NCBI RefSeq assembly: GCF_016811235.1
Contig: NZ_JAFBID010000015.1
Coordinates: 1-64,000, forward strand
DNA: 64,000 nucleotides
Direction: 5' to 3'
Source: Microvirga arabica
Lineage (GTDB): Bacteria > Pseudomonadota > Alphaproteobacteria > Rhizobiales > Beijerinckiaceae
This document shows, in pieces, positions 35,145 to 44,153 of the stretch (within the stretch, counting starts at the first letter, position 1; every line of letters starts with the position of its first letter). Both the position numbers and the translations under genes were made by a program. The notes below the pieces were generated by a model. It saw nothing but the letters and a program-made list of their open reading frames with translations, searched no databases and was not told the origin of the DNA.

Positions 35145-36935
35145 ATGAGCAGCCCTTCTGACCAGACGGCGCAAAGGCGTCTCGCAGCTGTCCTTGCCGC
35201 TGACGTGGTGGGCTATTCCGATCTCATGTCCAAAGACGAGGAAGGCACTCTCAGCCGCCTCAGGGATCTCCGGCGTCAGATCATCGAGCCCCGCATTCGC
35301 GCCCATCACGGAAGACTGGTGAAAACGATCGGGGATGGGTTCCTGGTCGAGTTTGCAAGTCCCGTCGAGGCCGTTCGCTGCGCCGTCGACCTGCAGGAGG
35401 CCCTTGCCGGAAGTTCTGGGGCGGGAACCTCCGGCAAGGCGGACGCCAAGCCCCTTCAGCTTCGCGTCGGCATCAACATCGGCGACATCATGGTCGAGGA
35501 GGACGGCGACATCTTCGGCGACGGCGTGAACATTGCATCCCGGCTGCAGAAGATGGCGCTGCCCGGCGGCATCTGCCTGTCGGGAAAGGTCTATGACGAG
35601 GTCAGAGGCAAGCTTCCCTATGAGTTCGACGACAAGGGGGAGCATCAGTTCAAGAATATCGGGCGGCCGATCAGGGTTTTCTGCCTCCTGGAAGGAATGG
35701 ACACGGCGCAGCGGTCGGGAGATCGTCGGCCCTCCGGCGCCCGCCAGGAAGGGCCTTCCATCGCGGTTCTGCCCTTCGTGAACATCAGCCGGGACCCCGA
35801 GCAGGAGTACTTCGCCGATGGCATCGTCGAGGACATCATCGCGGCCCTGTCGCGCTTCAAGTCGTTCTTCGTCATCGCCCGGAATTCCACCTTCACCTAC
35901 AAGGGGCGTACGGTCAGCGTGCAGCAGATCGGCCGGGAACTCGGCGTCCGCTATGTGCTGGAGGGCAGCGTCAGGCGCTCGGGCCCGAGAATCCGGATCA
36001 CCGCGCAGCTTGTCGATGCGAGCACCGGGATGCATCTCTGGGCCGAGCATTACGACGGCGTGGTCGAGGATGTCTTCGATCTCCAGGACCGGATCACCGC
36101 CAGTGTCGTGGGGTCGATCCAGCCATCGATCAGAAGCGCCGAGATCGAGCGGGCCAGGCGCAAGCGACCAGAGAATCTCGATGCCTACGACCTCGTCATG
36201 CGCGCGCTTCCCTATGTGTGGGCACTGGAATACGAGGCCAACAAGGAGGCGGCCCGGCTCCTGGACAAGGCGCTTCTCCTCGATCCAGGCTACCCGCTTG
36301 CCATGGCCATGGCGGCCTGGTGTCGTGGCCAGCGCATTGTCTACAACTGGTCGAAGAACCTGCAAGAAGACAAGCGCGAGACCCTGCGCCAGGCGCAAGC
36401 CGCAGCCGCCCTGGCCCACGAGGATCCGTTCATCCTCACCGTGCTTGGCGCGGCCCTGACGATCACCCGGGAATTCCAGCGCGCCACGGCGATGCTGGAG
36501 CGTGCGCTGTCGCTGGATCCGAACTCGGCCTGGGCCTGGAACCGCAGCGGCTGGCTGCACAACTACCATGACGACCCCGAGGTCGCGATCGAGCATTTCG
36601 AGCGGTCCCTGCGCCTGAGCCCGTTCGACCCGATGGCGTTCAATTGCGAGATGGGAATCGGCTGCGCCCACTTCATCGCCAAGCGCTACGACCTTGCCGC
36701 GCAGTGGCAGGAGAAGGCGCTCATGAGCAAGCCGAGGACCGCCTGGATTCATCGCACGCTCGCGCCGGCCTATGCCCTGGCGGGAGAGCCCGACAGGGCG
36801 CGGGAATGCGTCGCTGAGCTGGTGAAAGGCTATCCCGGGATCCGGATCGTCGACATCCTCCAGGCGATGGCCTTCAGCAAGGAAGTGATGAGCCGGTTCG
36901 CCGAGGGTCTGCGGCAGGCGGGCCTGCCGGAATAG
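35145..36935 (+). CDS. Class III adenylate/guanylate cyclase with TPR region
   Basis: A 596-residue protein. Residues ~10-180 form a class III cyclase domain: RRLAAVLAADVVGYSDLM, VKTIGDGFLVEF and GDIFGDGVNIASRL give the metal-binding Asp pair and the transition-state residues. Residues ~205-340 match a FlgO-like/TolB-type segment (SIAVLPFVNISRDPEQEYFADGI) common in such cyclases. The rest is helical tetratricopeptide-like repeats. It has no membrane helix. GGAGAGG lies upstream of the ATG at 35145. Whether it makes cAMP or cGMP, and what it senses, is not readable. Confidence 0.88.
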   Translation: MSSPSDQTAQRRLAAVLAADVVGYSDLMSKDEEGTLSRLRDLRRQIIEPRIRAHHGRLVKTIGDGFLVEFASPVEAVRCAVDLQEALAGSSGAGTSGKADAKPLQLRVGINIGDIMVEEDGDIFGDGVNIASRLQKMALPGGICLSGKVYDEVRGKLPYEFDDKGEHQFKNIGRPIRVFCLLEGMDTAQRSGDRRPSGARQEGPSIAVLPFVNISRDPEQEYFADGIVEDIIAALSRFKSFFVIARNSTFTYKGRTVSVQQIGRELGVRYVLEGSVRRSGPRIRITAQLVDASTGMHLWAEHYDGVVEDVFDLQDRITASVVGSIQPSIRSAEIERARRKRPENLDAYDLVMRALPYVWALEYEANKEAARLLDKALLLDPGYPLAMAMAAWCRGQRIVYNWSKNLQEDKRETLRQAQAAAALAHEDPFILTVLGAALTITREFQRATAMLERALSLDPNSAWAWNRSGWLHNYHDDPEVAIEHFERSLRLSPFDPMAFNCEMGIGCAHFIAKRYDLAAQWQEKALMSKPRTAWIHRTLAPAYALAGEPDRARECVAELVKGYPGIRIVDILQAMAFSKEVMSRFAEGLRQAGLPE

Positions 36936-36951
36936 AAGTCTCGAAATGAAA

Positions 36952-36977
36952 ACCGGGAGGGTGAGCACCCTCCCGGT
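36952..36977. terminator. Bidirectional rho-independent terminator
   Basis: A 12-bp stem (ACCGGGAGGGTG / CACCCTCCCGGT) with A-run before and T-rich tail after lies between the cyclase stop and the convergent OmpA-family stop. Confidence 0.85.
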
Positions 36978-36985
36978 CCTTGTCG

Positions 36986-38926
36986 TTACTGCTGCTGGGC
37001 TTGTCCCTGGAGCAACGGGGTGATCCGGCGCAGGGTCACGCGGCGGTTCTCCCGCTCCGGTCCCTGCGACGCCACCTTCAGATACTGCTCGCCGTAGCCC
37101 TGAGTGGTCAGATTCTCGGCGGGGATCTGGAAGCGCTCCGTCAGGATCGTCGCGATGGTCTCGGCGCGACGGTCGGAGAGAGTCAGGTTGTCCTCGTCCG
37201 CCCCGACCGCATCCGTGTGACCTTCGACCAGGAAGATCTCGTTCGGGTTGCGGGAGATCGCCTCGCGCAGGCCCGCTGCAATTGTGCTCAGCGCATCGAT
37301 CTGGTCCGGGGGAAGTTCCCAGGAGCCGAACTCGAAGGTGACGGCATTGAGATCCACCCGCCGCATGCGCTCACGCAGAGGCTGACTGCGGCGAACCTCG
37401 TCGAGGGTATAGGCCCGTTCGACGCGCTCCACGGGCGGAGCCGTGAAGGCTTCGACGATATCGGCCCGCGAGGCCCGCTCAGTCTCGACGATGTACTCCT
37501 CCCGCGGGATGCGCACCGTGGGAGGCGGCAGGCGGATGACCTCCTCCTCCATGTAGCCGTAGCCCGGGCGGCGCTCGACGCCGCGGCGCCGGTTCTCGAT
37601 CAGCACGACCTCCTGTCCGGCGGGCTCGCGTCGGATACGGCGGATGAGGTTGCCGTCCTCGTCGCGCACGGTGACGATCTCCGAGCCGTCGGGGCGGCGC
37701 ACGATGGTAACTTCCTCGTTCCCGGCGCGCCGCTCCACACGAACGTCGGCGTCGCGATAGGCCCGGCGGAAGCGCAGGGTCTCATCATGGCGGATGATGA
37801 CCTCATCGCCCTGACGGATGATCGTCCGGTTGCCGGGCTCTTCGATGATCAGGCGGCCGCCTTCACGGCGCTCCCGGCGCTCGCGGCGCAGGTCCTCGAT
37901 GCGGACGCGGGAGGCGTCCAGCGGCTGGGCCGCGGCAGGACCGGCCTGTTGAGGCGCGCTCTGGACCGGCGCGGCTGGAGCCGTCGGCAGGGCCCGTGTG
38001 GCCGGAGCGGGAGCTGCTGGTGCAGCCGTTGTCGGGGCTGCAGGCGCAGGGGTTGGAGCCGTGGGCGCTGCCGTCGGGGCCGAAGGTGCAGGCGTCGCCG
38101 GAGCCGTCGGGGCTGTGGTCGTGGCGGGCGTATCCTGACCCGGACGCTGGTCGCGGGCGCGCTGGCGGTCCTGCCGGTCACGGTCCGGACGATTACGGTC
38201 GGGCCGCTCGCTGTCGCCGGCACGGGCCGGCTGCTCTGCATCGGCTGGGCGAGGGGTTCCCGCGGCAGGCCGCTGCTGGGCCGGTGCCGGAGGCGTGGCC
38301 GGCTGGGCCGCCGGAGCAGGAGTGCTCGGCGGAGTTTCGGCCGCAGGCGACGGCTGGCGGGGCCGCTCGCGCTCGGCGGCGGGACGATCCCGGTTACGCT
38401 CACGCTCTTGGGCAGCCGGACGGTTCGGGCGGTCCGGCGTCTCGGCGGAAGGCCGGGCGCGTTCCGCAGGCTCTCCCTGGGCAGGACGCGCCGGCGTGGC
38501 CGGTGTGGTGCCGGAGGGGGGGGTAGGCCGCTCGGCAGGTTGGGCCGCGCCGCGACGCGGCGGCGGGGCATCCTCGGATTCGGTGGCGCGGGAGCCGCGC
38601 GGTCCGTCGGGACCGCCACGCTCCGCCGGGCCTGCGCCGCGCGGCGGGCGCTGGCCGCGCTCTTCGGAGGCGCCGGGGCCACCGGCATCTTGGCCGCCCT
38701 GCCTGCGCTCCTGCCGGCGCTCCTGACCCTCGCCGCCGCCGCGCGGCGAATCCGCGCCCTCTCGCGGTCTCCGACGGACGCCGGGTTGATCATCTTCCTC
38801 GGCGCTCGGTCCAGCCTGGGCGACGACAATGGGCGTCGCGGCTTCCGGCTGGAGAGCCGACACGTTCGCCGGCAGCAGCATCAGAGGAAGGGCGGTGCTC
38901 GCAAGAAACAGGTTGGAGAGTTTCAT
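36986..38926 (-). CDS. OmpA-family protein with Pro/Ala/Arg/Glu-rich region
   Basis: A 646-residue envelope protein. A Sec signal peptide (MKLSNLFLASTALPLML, ends about residue 25) is followed by ~270 residues of low-complexity sequence rich in Pro, Ala, Arg, Glu and Gln, then a stretch of Arg/Glu repeats. The C-terminal ~120 residues are an OmpA peptidoglycan-binding domain with LVEGHTDAVGADEDNLTLS and DRRAETIATIL. It probably tethers the outer membrane to the cell wall across a long disordered spacer. The signal peptide and homologous domain fix the start at 38926; an upstream frame of 107 codons is not used. The antisense strand is unusually open. Confidence 0.85.
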   Translation of the reverse strand: MKLSNLFLASTALPLMLLPANVSALQPEAATPIVVAQAGPSAEEDDQPGVRRRPREGADSPRGGGEGQERRQERRQGGQDAGGPGASEERGQRPPRGAGPAERGGPDGPRGSRATESEDAPPPRRGAAQPAERPTPPSGTTPATPARPAQGEPAERARPSAETPDRPNRPAAQERERNRDRPAAERERPRQPSPAAETPPSTPAPAAQPATPPAPAQQRPAAGTPRPADAEQPARAGDSERPDRNRPDRDRQDRQRARDQRPGQDTPATTTAPTAPATPAPSAPTAAPTAPTPAPAAPTTAAPAAPAPATRALPTAPAAPVQSAPQQAGPAAAQPLDASRVRIEDLRRERRERREGGRLIIEEPGNRTIIRQGDEVIIRHDETLRFRRAYRDADVRVERRAGNEEVTIVRRPDGSEIVTVRDEDGNLIRRIRREPAGQEVVLIENRRRGVERRPGYGYMEEEVIRLPPPTVRIPREEYIVETERASRADIVEAFTAPPVERVERAYTLDEVRRSQPLRERMRRVDLNAVTFEFGSWELPPDQIDALSTIAAGLREAISRNPNEIFLVEGHTDAVGADEDNLTLSDRRAETIATILTERFQIPAENLTTQGYGEQYLKVASQGPERENRRVTLRRITPLLQGQAQQQ

Positions 38927-39122
38927 GGTTCTCGATTCATCACTAGACACACTAAGGTGTTCGACAATGTGAAGGGGGAATTTTGGTTCCCCTCGTGGCG
39001 GATTCCGCTTTTGCAACAGAATTTTAGAAGTTGCCGGATATCGTTGAAAAACATGGCTGAATGCCCCCTGAATGCTTACATCAGGATTCCGGCAGATCTC
39101 TTGTTCGAAGGCCCTGCGACCG

Positions 39123-39854
39123 ATGCACTGGACTGACGACGGCGTCGTTCTCGGCGTCCGCAAGCACGGCGAGTCGAGCGTCATCCTCGAGCTGATGACG
39201 CGCGAGCACGGCCGGCATCTGGGGCTGGTCCATGGCGGGCGCTCCAAGACCCTTCAGGCCGTTCTCCAGCCGGGCAACACCGTGCAGGCGACGTGGCGGG
39301 CCAGGCTCGACGAGCATCTGGGCACCTATCAGGTGGAGGGCCTGAACCTGCGCGCCGCGCGCCTCATGGGCTCGTCCATGGCGCTCTATGGCCTGTCGAC
39401 GCTGGCCCATCTCCTGCGCTACTTCCCGGAGCGCGACCCGCATTTCGCCCTTTTCGAGACGCTCACCGTCCTGGTGGACCATCTGGACGACCCCGATCTC
39501 GCCCCGGCTTTGTTCGTGCGCTTCGAGCTTGCCATGCTCACGGAACTCGGCTTCGGTCTCGATCTCACGAGCTGCGCAGCCACCGGGACCGAGCGGGACC
39601 TGACCTATGTGTCGCCCCGCAGCGGGCGGGCGGTCTGTGCGGAGGCGGGCGAGCCCTACAAGGACCGGCTGCTCAAGCTGCCCGGCTTTCTGATCGGCCA
39701 GACGAAGGCGAACCGGCCCCGGGAGGAGGACATCCGGGCCGGATTTGCGCTCACGGACTTCTTCCTGCATCAGAATGTCTTCGGCCCCCAGGGGCAGCGG
39801 GCGCCGGAGGAGCGGGCGCGTTTCGTCGCACTGGCCACGGCTGGGGACGAATGA
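39123..39854 (+). CDS. recO: DNA repair protein RecO
   Basis: A 243-residue RecFOR mediator protein that helps load RecA. MHWTDDGVVLGVRKHGESS is the family start, an OB fold, and a C-terminal helical region ends with a conserved FFLHQNVF segment. In related genomes it follows era directly; here it is separated by the chemoreceptor-cyclase-OmpA group. parC follows. Confidence 0.92.
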   Translation: MHWTDDGVVLGVRKHGESSVILELMTREHGRHLGLVHGGRSKTLQAVLQPGNTVQATWRARLDEHLGTYQVEGLNLRAARLMGSSMALYGLSTLAHLLRYFPERDPHFALFETLTVLVDHLDDPDLAPALFVRFELAMLTELGFGLDLTSCAATGTERDLTYVSPRSGRAVCAEAGEPYKDRLLKLPGFLIGQTKANRPREEDIRAGFALTDFFLHQNVFGPQGQRAPEERARFVALATAGDE

Positions 39855-39920
39855 TGTTTGTTTCTGTTATGTTCTCTTTTCAGATGATAAGAAGCGATTC
39901 GCACTTAAGGATTTCGAGTT

Positions 39921-42167
39921 ATGGGTAAGCCGGTCAATCCGCCGTCAGGGGGCGAGATCGAGAACATCAACCTCAAGGATGCCCTGGAGGAGCGCTATCT
40001 CGCGTATGCGCTCTCCACCATCATGCACCGGGCCCTGCCGGACGCCCGCGACGGGCTCAAACCCGTGCACCGGCGCATCCTGCATGCCATGCGGCTCCTG
40101 AGGCTCGACCCGAAGTCGGCGCCCAAGAAATGCGCCCGCATCGTCGGCGACGTGATGGGTCAGTTCCACCCGCACGGCGACCAGTCGATCTACGAGGCCC
40201 TGGTGCGCATGGCGCAGGATTTCGCCCAGCGCTATCCGCTGGCGGACGGGCAGGGCAATTTCGGCAACATCGACGGCGATGGTGCCGCGGCCATGCGCTA
40301 CACCGAAGCGCGCATGACGGAAGTGGCGCGCCTGCTGCTGGAGGGCATCGACGAGGATTCGGTCGACTTCCGCGAGACCTACGATCAGGCGAACGAGGAG
40401 CCGGTGGTGCTGCCGGCCGCCTTTCCGAACCTGCTGGCCAACGGCTCGCAGGGCATCGCGGTCGGCATGGCGACCTCGATCCCGCCGCACAACGCCGCCG
40501 AACTCTGCGACGCGGCCCTGCACCTGATCGCGAAGCCGGGCGCCACCTCCGAACAGCTGATGCAGTACGTGCCGGGGCCGGACCTGCCCACCGGCGGCAT
40601 CATCGTCGACACGCCCGCCGCCATGGCCGAGACCTACCGCACGGGCCGCGGCTCGTTCCGGGTGCGAGCCCGCTGGGCGAAGGAGGATCTCGGGCGCGGC
40701 AACTGGCAGATCGTCGTCACCGAGATTCCCTATGCGGTGCCGAAATCGCGCCTGATCGAGAAGATCGCCGAGCTGCTGCAGGAAAAGAAGCTGCCGCTGC
40801 TGGCCGACGTGCGCGATGAATCCGCCGAGGACATCCGCGTGGTGCTCGAGCCCCGCGCCAAGACGGTCGATCCGATCATCCTGATGGAATCGCTCTTCAA
40901 GCTCACCGAGCTCGAGAGCCGCGTTCCGATGAACGTGAACGTGCTCGCCGGCGGCAAGGTGCCGAAGGTTTTGAGCCTCGCCGAATGCCTGCGCGAATGG
41001 CTCGACCATCGCCGCGAAGTGCTGATCCGCCGTTCGGGCTTCCGCCTAGCTGCCATCGACCGGCGCCTGGAGATCCTGGGCGGCCTGCTCATCGTCTATC
41101 TCGACCTCGACCGGGTGATCAAAATCATCCGCGAGGAGGACGAGCCGAAGCAGGAGCTGATGCGCGTCTTCCAGCTCACCGAAGTGCAGGCCAACGCCAT
41201 CCTCGACACGCGCCTGCGGAGCTTGCGCAAGCTCGAGGAGATGGAGCTCAAGCGCGAGCAGAAGAACCTGCAGGACGAAAAGGCGAAAATCGAGGAGCTT
41301 CTCGGCTCCGAAAAGGTGCAGTGGAAGACAATCTCTGCCGAGATCAAGGAGGTCCGCAAGACCTTCGGTCCCGATACCGCCCTGGGCAAGCGCCGCACCA
41401 CCTTCGCCGAGGCGCCGGACACCTCCGACATCGACTTCGCGGAGGCCATGATTGAGCGCGAACCGATCACGGTCATCGTGTCCGAGAAGGGCTGGATCCG
41501 CGCCATGAAGGGCCATCAGGAGGACCTCTCCGGTGTCCAGTTCAAGGGTGACGACAAGCTGAAGACGGCCTTCTTCGCCGAGACCACGTCGAAGATCGTG
41601 GTGGCGGCGGACAATGGGCGGTTCTTCACGCTTGAAGCATCCAAGCTCCCCGGCGGCCGCGGCTTCGGCGATCCGATCCGCCTCATGGTCGATCTGGAGG
41701 AGGGCGCCGACTTCATCGCGGCCTTCCCGTACCGGGCTGGCTCGAAGCTGCTGGTGACAGGCACGGACGGTCGCGGCTTCATCGTGCCGACCGACGAGAT
41801 CACGGCCAACACCCGCAAGGGCAAGCAGATCCTCAACCTTGATACGCCCGCCAGGATGGTGGTCTGCACCGAGGCCGAGGGCGACCATGTCGCGATCATC
41901 GGCGAGAACCGCAAGCTCCTGATCTTCCCCGCGAAGCAGGTGCCGGAGATGACCCGCGGCAAGGGCGTGCGCCTCCAGCGCTACAAGGACGGCGGCGTCT
42001 CCGACGCCAAGGTCTTCAAGCTCAAGGAAGGCCTGACCTGGAAGGATACTTCGGGCCGCACCTGGACGGTGGCTAGGGAAGACCTGCGCGACTGGATGGG
42101 CGACCGCACCGAGGCCGGCAGGCTGCCGCCGAAGGGCTTCCCGAAGTCGAACAGGTTCGGGGAGTAA
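39921..42167 (+). CDS. parC: DNA topoisomerase IV subunit A
   Basis: A 748-residue ParC, the decatenase breakage-reunion subunit. [23 protein letters not shown] is the gyrase-A-type opening; the catalytic Tyr lies in [11 protein letters not shown] (about residue 122). The C-terminal half has beta-pinwheel blades (e.g. [22 protein letters not shown]). The length is normal for ParC. A long hairpin follows it. Confidence 0.95.
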   Translation: MGKPVNPPSGGEIENINLKDALEERYLAYALSTIMHRALPDARDGLKPVHRRILHAMRLLRLDPKSAPKKCARIVGDVMGQFHPHGDQSIYEALVRMAQDFAQRYPLADGQGNFGNIDGDGAAAMRYTEARMTEVARLLLEGIDEDSVDFRETYDQANEEPVVLPAAFPNLLANGSQGIAVGMATSIPPHNAAELCDAALHLIAKPGATSEQLMQYVPGPDLPTGGIIVDTPAAMAETYRTGRGSFRVRARWAKEDLGRGNWQIVVTEIPYAVPKSRLIEKIAELLQEKKLPLLADVRDESAEDIRVVLEPRAKTVDPIILMESLFKLTELESRVPMNVNVLAGGKVPKVLSLAECLREWLDHRREVLIRRSGFRLAAIDRRLEILGGLLIVYLDLDRVIKIIREEDEPKQELMRVFQLTEVQANAILDTRLRSLRKLEEMELKREQKNLQDEKAKIEELLGSEKVQWKTISAEIKEVRKTFGPDTALGKRRTTFAEAPDTSDIDFAEAMIEREPITVIVSEKGWIRAMKGHQEDLSGVQFKGDDKLKTAFFAETTSKIVVAADNGRFFTLEASKLPGGRGFGDPIRLMVDLEEGADFIAAFPYRAGSKLLVTGTDGRGFIVPTDEITANTRKGKQILNLDTPARMVVCTEAEGDHVAIIGENRKLLIFPAKQVPEMTRGKGVRLQRYKDGGVSDAKVFKLKEGLTWKDTSGRTWTVAREDLRDWMGDRTEAGRLPPKGFPKSNRFGE

Positions 42168-42177
42168 ATCAGGAGGC

Positions 42178-42214
42178 AGCGATCTCGGACGGCGCAAGCC
42201 GATCCGAGATCGCT
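42178..42214 (+). terminator. Probable terminator of parC
   Basis: A long perfect outer stem AGCGATCTCGGA / TCCGAGATCGCT with an inner CGGC-GCAA-GCCG hairpin starts 11 nt after the parC stop and is followed by TTTC. Confidence 0.7.
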
Positions 42215-42244
42215 TTCAGGACGTGGCGCTGAAACCTCAACCCT

Positions 42245-42401
42245 GTCATCCCCGCGAAGGCGGGGATCCATAGCCGCTGACGGTGCCACGCAAGGCGATG
42301 CGGCGATGTCTGTACCCCAATGCGATCCGTCGTGTTTATGGATCCCGGGCTCCGCTATGCGGCCCCGGGATCACAGCGCTGCGCTTCGTCCGGGATGACA
42401 G
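42245..42401. repeat. Dispersed intergenic repeats, GGATCC type, two copies
   Basis: Two adjacent elements. The first is GTCATCCCCGC-GAAG-GCGGGGATCCATAG (42245-42276). The second runs from TATGGATCCCGGG to CCGGGATGACA (42337-42401). They share the GGATCC core with 19146-19244 and 47955-48052. Confidence 0.65.
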
Positions 42402-42425
42402 GTTAGGATCTACCCGTCTTTGGTC

Positions 42426-42659
42426 TCACCGCCGCCGAACCACAGAGCCGGTCGCGGTGGGAGCCTGACGCCGGCCTGGGTTGTCGAAAGCCTGTCTATT
42501 GGCCTGACCCTCGGCGATGAGCTGCTGCCAGCGTCCATCCCGCTGCATGGCTTCCACTTCACGGATGACCCGGTCGCGGTCCGTACCTCCGCCCGGCTCT
42601 GCCAGCGCCGCGCCCGAGAGGGAGGCGAGACAGAGAACCGCAATGAGGATCGTGCGCAT
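42426..42659 (-). CDS. Small secreted hypothetical protein
   Basis: A 77-residue protein with a signal peptide (MRTILIAVLCLASLSGAALA) and a short mature chain with EVEAMQRDGRWQQLIAEGQ and a basic tail. No family is recognised. An in-frame start at 42710 would put 17 residues in front of the signal peptide, so I use 42659. It lies downstream of bpt on the same strand. Confidence 0.6.
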   Translation of the reverse strand: MRTILIAVLCLASLSGAALAEPGGGTDRDRVIREVEAMQRDGRWQQLIAEGQANRQAFDNPGRRQAPTATGSVVRRR

Positions 42660-42795
42660 AATGTTCTCCCAGAGCTGATCGGTCAGCTCTCGGAAGAGAA
42701 ATTTAGCCATCCTGTGTGGCGTTTGAGAGGTTGCGTGGGCGCACTTTTTTGTGAGTGCGCAGACGTCAGATCTGCGCCCGCGCCGTCCGCAAGCC

Positions 42796-43542
42796 TCACC
42801 CCACCCGTGCCCAGCCTTGCGCCAGCAGCCGCTCCTGCGGCTTGAAGCGGGCCTTGTAGCCCATCTTCTTGGAGCCCTCGACCCAGTAGCCGAGATAGAG
42901 GTACGGCAGGCCCATCGCCTTGGCGCGGCGGATGTGGTCGAGGATCATCCAGGTGCCGAGGCTGCGGTGCTGCATCTCCGGGGCGTAGAACGAATACACC
43001 ATGGAGAGGCCGTCGCTCATCTCGTCGGTGAGGCACACGGCGATGAGATCGCCCGACCCCTTGCCCGTGATGCCGCTGTCGATGCCGCGCCGGCGGTACT
43101 CGATGAGCCGCGTGTCCACATGGCTGTCCTCGATCATCATGGAATAATCGAGCACGGTCATGTCGGCCATGCCGCCATCCGCGTGGCGCGTGTCCACGTA
43201 GCGGCGGAACAGGGAATATTGCTCGGAGGTGGGGCGGTTGGGCAGGGCGTTCCCGATCAGGTCGGCATTGTCCTTCAGGACGCGCTTGAGATTGCCCGAG
43301 GGCTCGAACTCGTCCACGAGAACCCGCACCGACACGCAGGCCCGGCATGAATCGCAGGCGGGCCGGTAGGCGATGGTCTGCGACCGGCGGAAACCGCCCT
43401 GCGTCAGGATCTCGTTCAGCTCCCGCCCGCGCCGTCCCACGATATGCGTGAAGACTTTCCGCTCCTCCTTGCCCGGCAGGTAGGGACATGCGGACGGGGA
43501 GGTGAGGTAGAACTGCGGGGCGTCGCGGGGCTGGCTCGTCAA
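42796..43542 (-). CDS. bpt: Aspartate/glutamate leucyltransferase
   Basis: A 248-residue leucyl-tRNA-protein transferase of the Bpt (R-transferase-like) family that adds Leu to N-terminal Asp or Glu for N-degron turnover by ClpS/ClpAP. PCPYLPG-like [16 protein letters not shown] and [11 protein letters not shown] carry the family cysteines; the GNAT-like core ends [17 protein letters not shown]. It begins at a TTG at 43542. It follows an RDD gene. Confidence 0.93.
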   Translation of the reverse strand: MTSQPRDAPQFYLTSPSACPYLPGKEERKVFTHIVGRRGRELNEILTQGGFRRSQTIAYRPACDSCRACVSVRVLVDEFEPSGNLKRVLKDNADLIGNALPNRPTSEQYSLFRRYVDTRHADGGMADMTVLDYSMMIEDSHVDTRLIEYRRRGIDSGITGKGSGDLIAVCLTDEMSDGLSMVYSFYAPEMQHRSLGTWMILDHIRRAKAMGLPYLYLGYWVEGSKKMGYKARFKPQERLLAQGWARVG

Positions 43543-43663
43543 TCGGGAAAGCCTTGTGGAGAAACCTTGAGCGCTACGTCAACGCTCGAAGGATAACATT
43601 GGTGTCCCGCACGTCCAGGAAAAGAGGGCGTATGTCACAGGGGTGTGTTCACGCCCCTTCGGA

Positions 43664-44143
43664 TCATGCCCTCACCACCATCATGCCGGTGAGCAGGTCG
43701 CGGATGAAGCGGCGGTCCTCGCGGACGAAGCCGACGAACACGTCGCAGGCCCAGAGCAGGAAGGTCGAGATGGCCACGTAGAAGAACAGCGCGTGCACGG
43801 CGGCCGACAACGGGGATGCGCCCCGGCCGGTGCGCGGATCGATCACCCGCAGGCCCATATAGCGCATCCCGACCGTCGCCTGGGACGCGCCGCCGATGGT
43901 CACCGCGTTGTAGACGATGAAGATCAGCGCCGTGAGCGGAAGCGCGAAGAACAGCCCCCAGCCGAGGCCGAGCGTGATAAGCCCCAAGAAGAAGATCCCG
44001 ATGGAGATCAGCACGACCCAGAGGGCGATGACGACAAGGTCGATCAGGTAAGCCCAGAAGCGCCGGCTGATGACGCCATCCGTCACCCGGTCGACCTCGT
44101 AGGACGGGTAGTTCAGGGTCGGCGGGTAGGGGCGATTGACCAT
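43664..44143 (-). CDS. RDD family membrane protein
   Basis: A 159-residue inner-membrane protein with the RDD signature: SRRFWAYLIDLVVIALW (Arg and Asp) and two further helices, ending VREDRRFIRDLLTGMMVV. Function is unknown for the family; some are Na+(Li+)/H+ antiporters. A longer in-frame extension overlaps ilvA and is rejected; the ATG at 44143 has GGAGAGATCC upstream. Likely co-transcribed with ilvA. Confidence 0.88.
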   Translation of the reverse strand: MVNRPYPPTLNYPSYEVDRVTDGVISRRFWAYLIDLVVIALWVVLISIGIFFLGLITLGLGWGLFFALPLTALIFIVYNAVTIGGASQATVGMRYMGLRVIDPRTGRGASPLSAAVHALFFYVAISTFLLWACDVFVGFVREDRRFIRDLLTGMMVVRA

Positions 44144-44153
44144 GGATCTCTCC

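Noticed and set aside
36980..39136. A ~700-codon plus-strand frame opposite the OmpA-family gene
   Set aside because: The sense gene has a signal peptide and an OmpA domain; the antisense frame is open because of the repetitive GC-rich spacer and has no family features.
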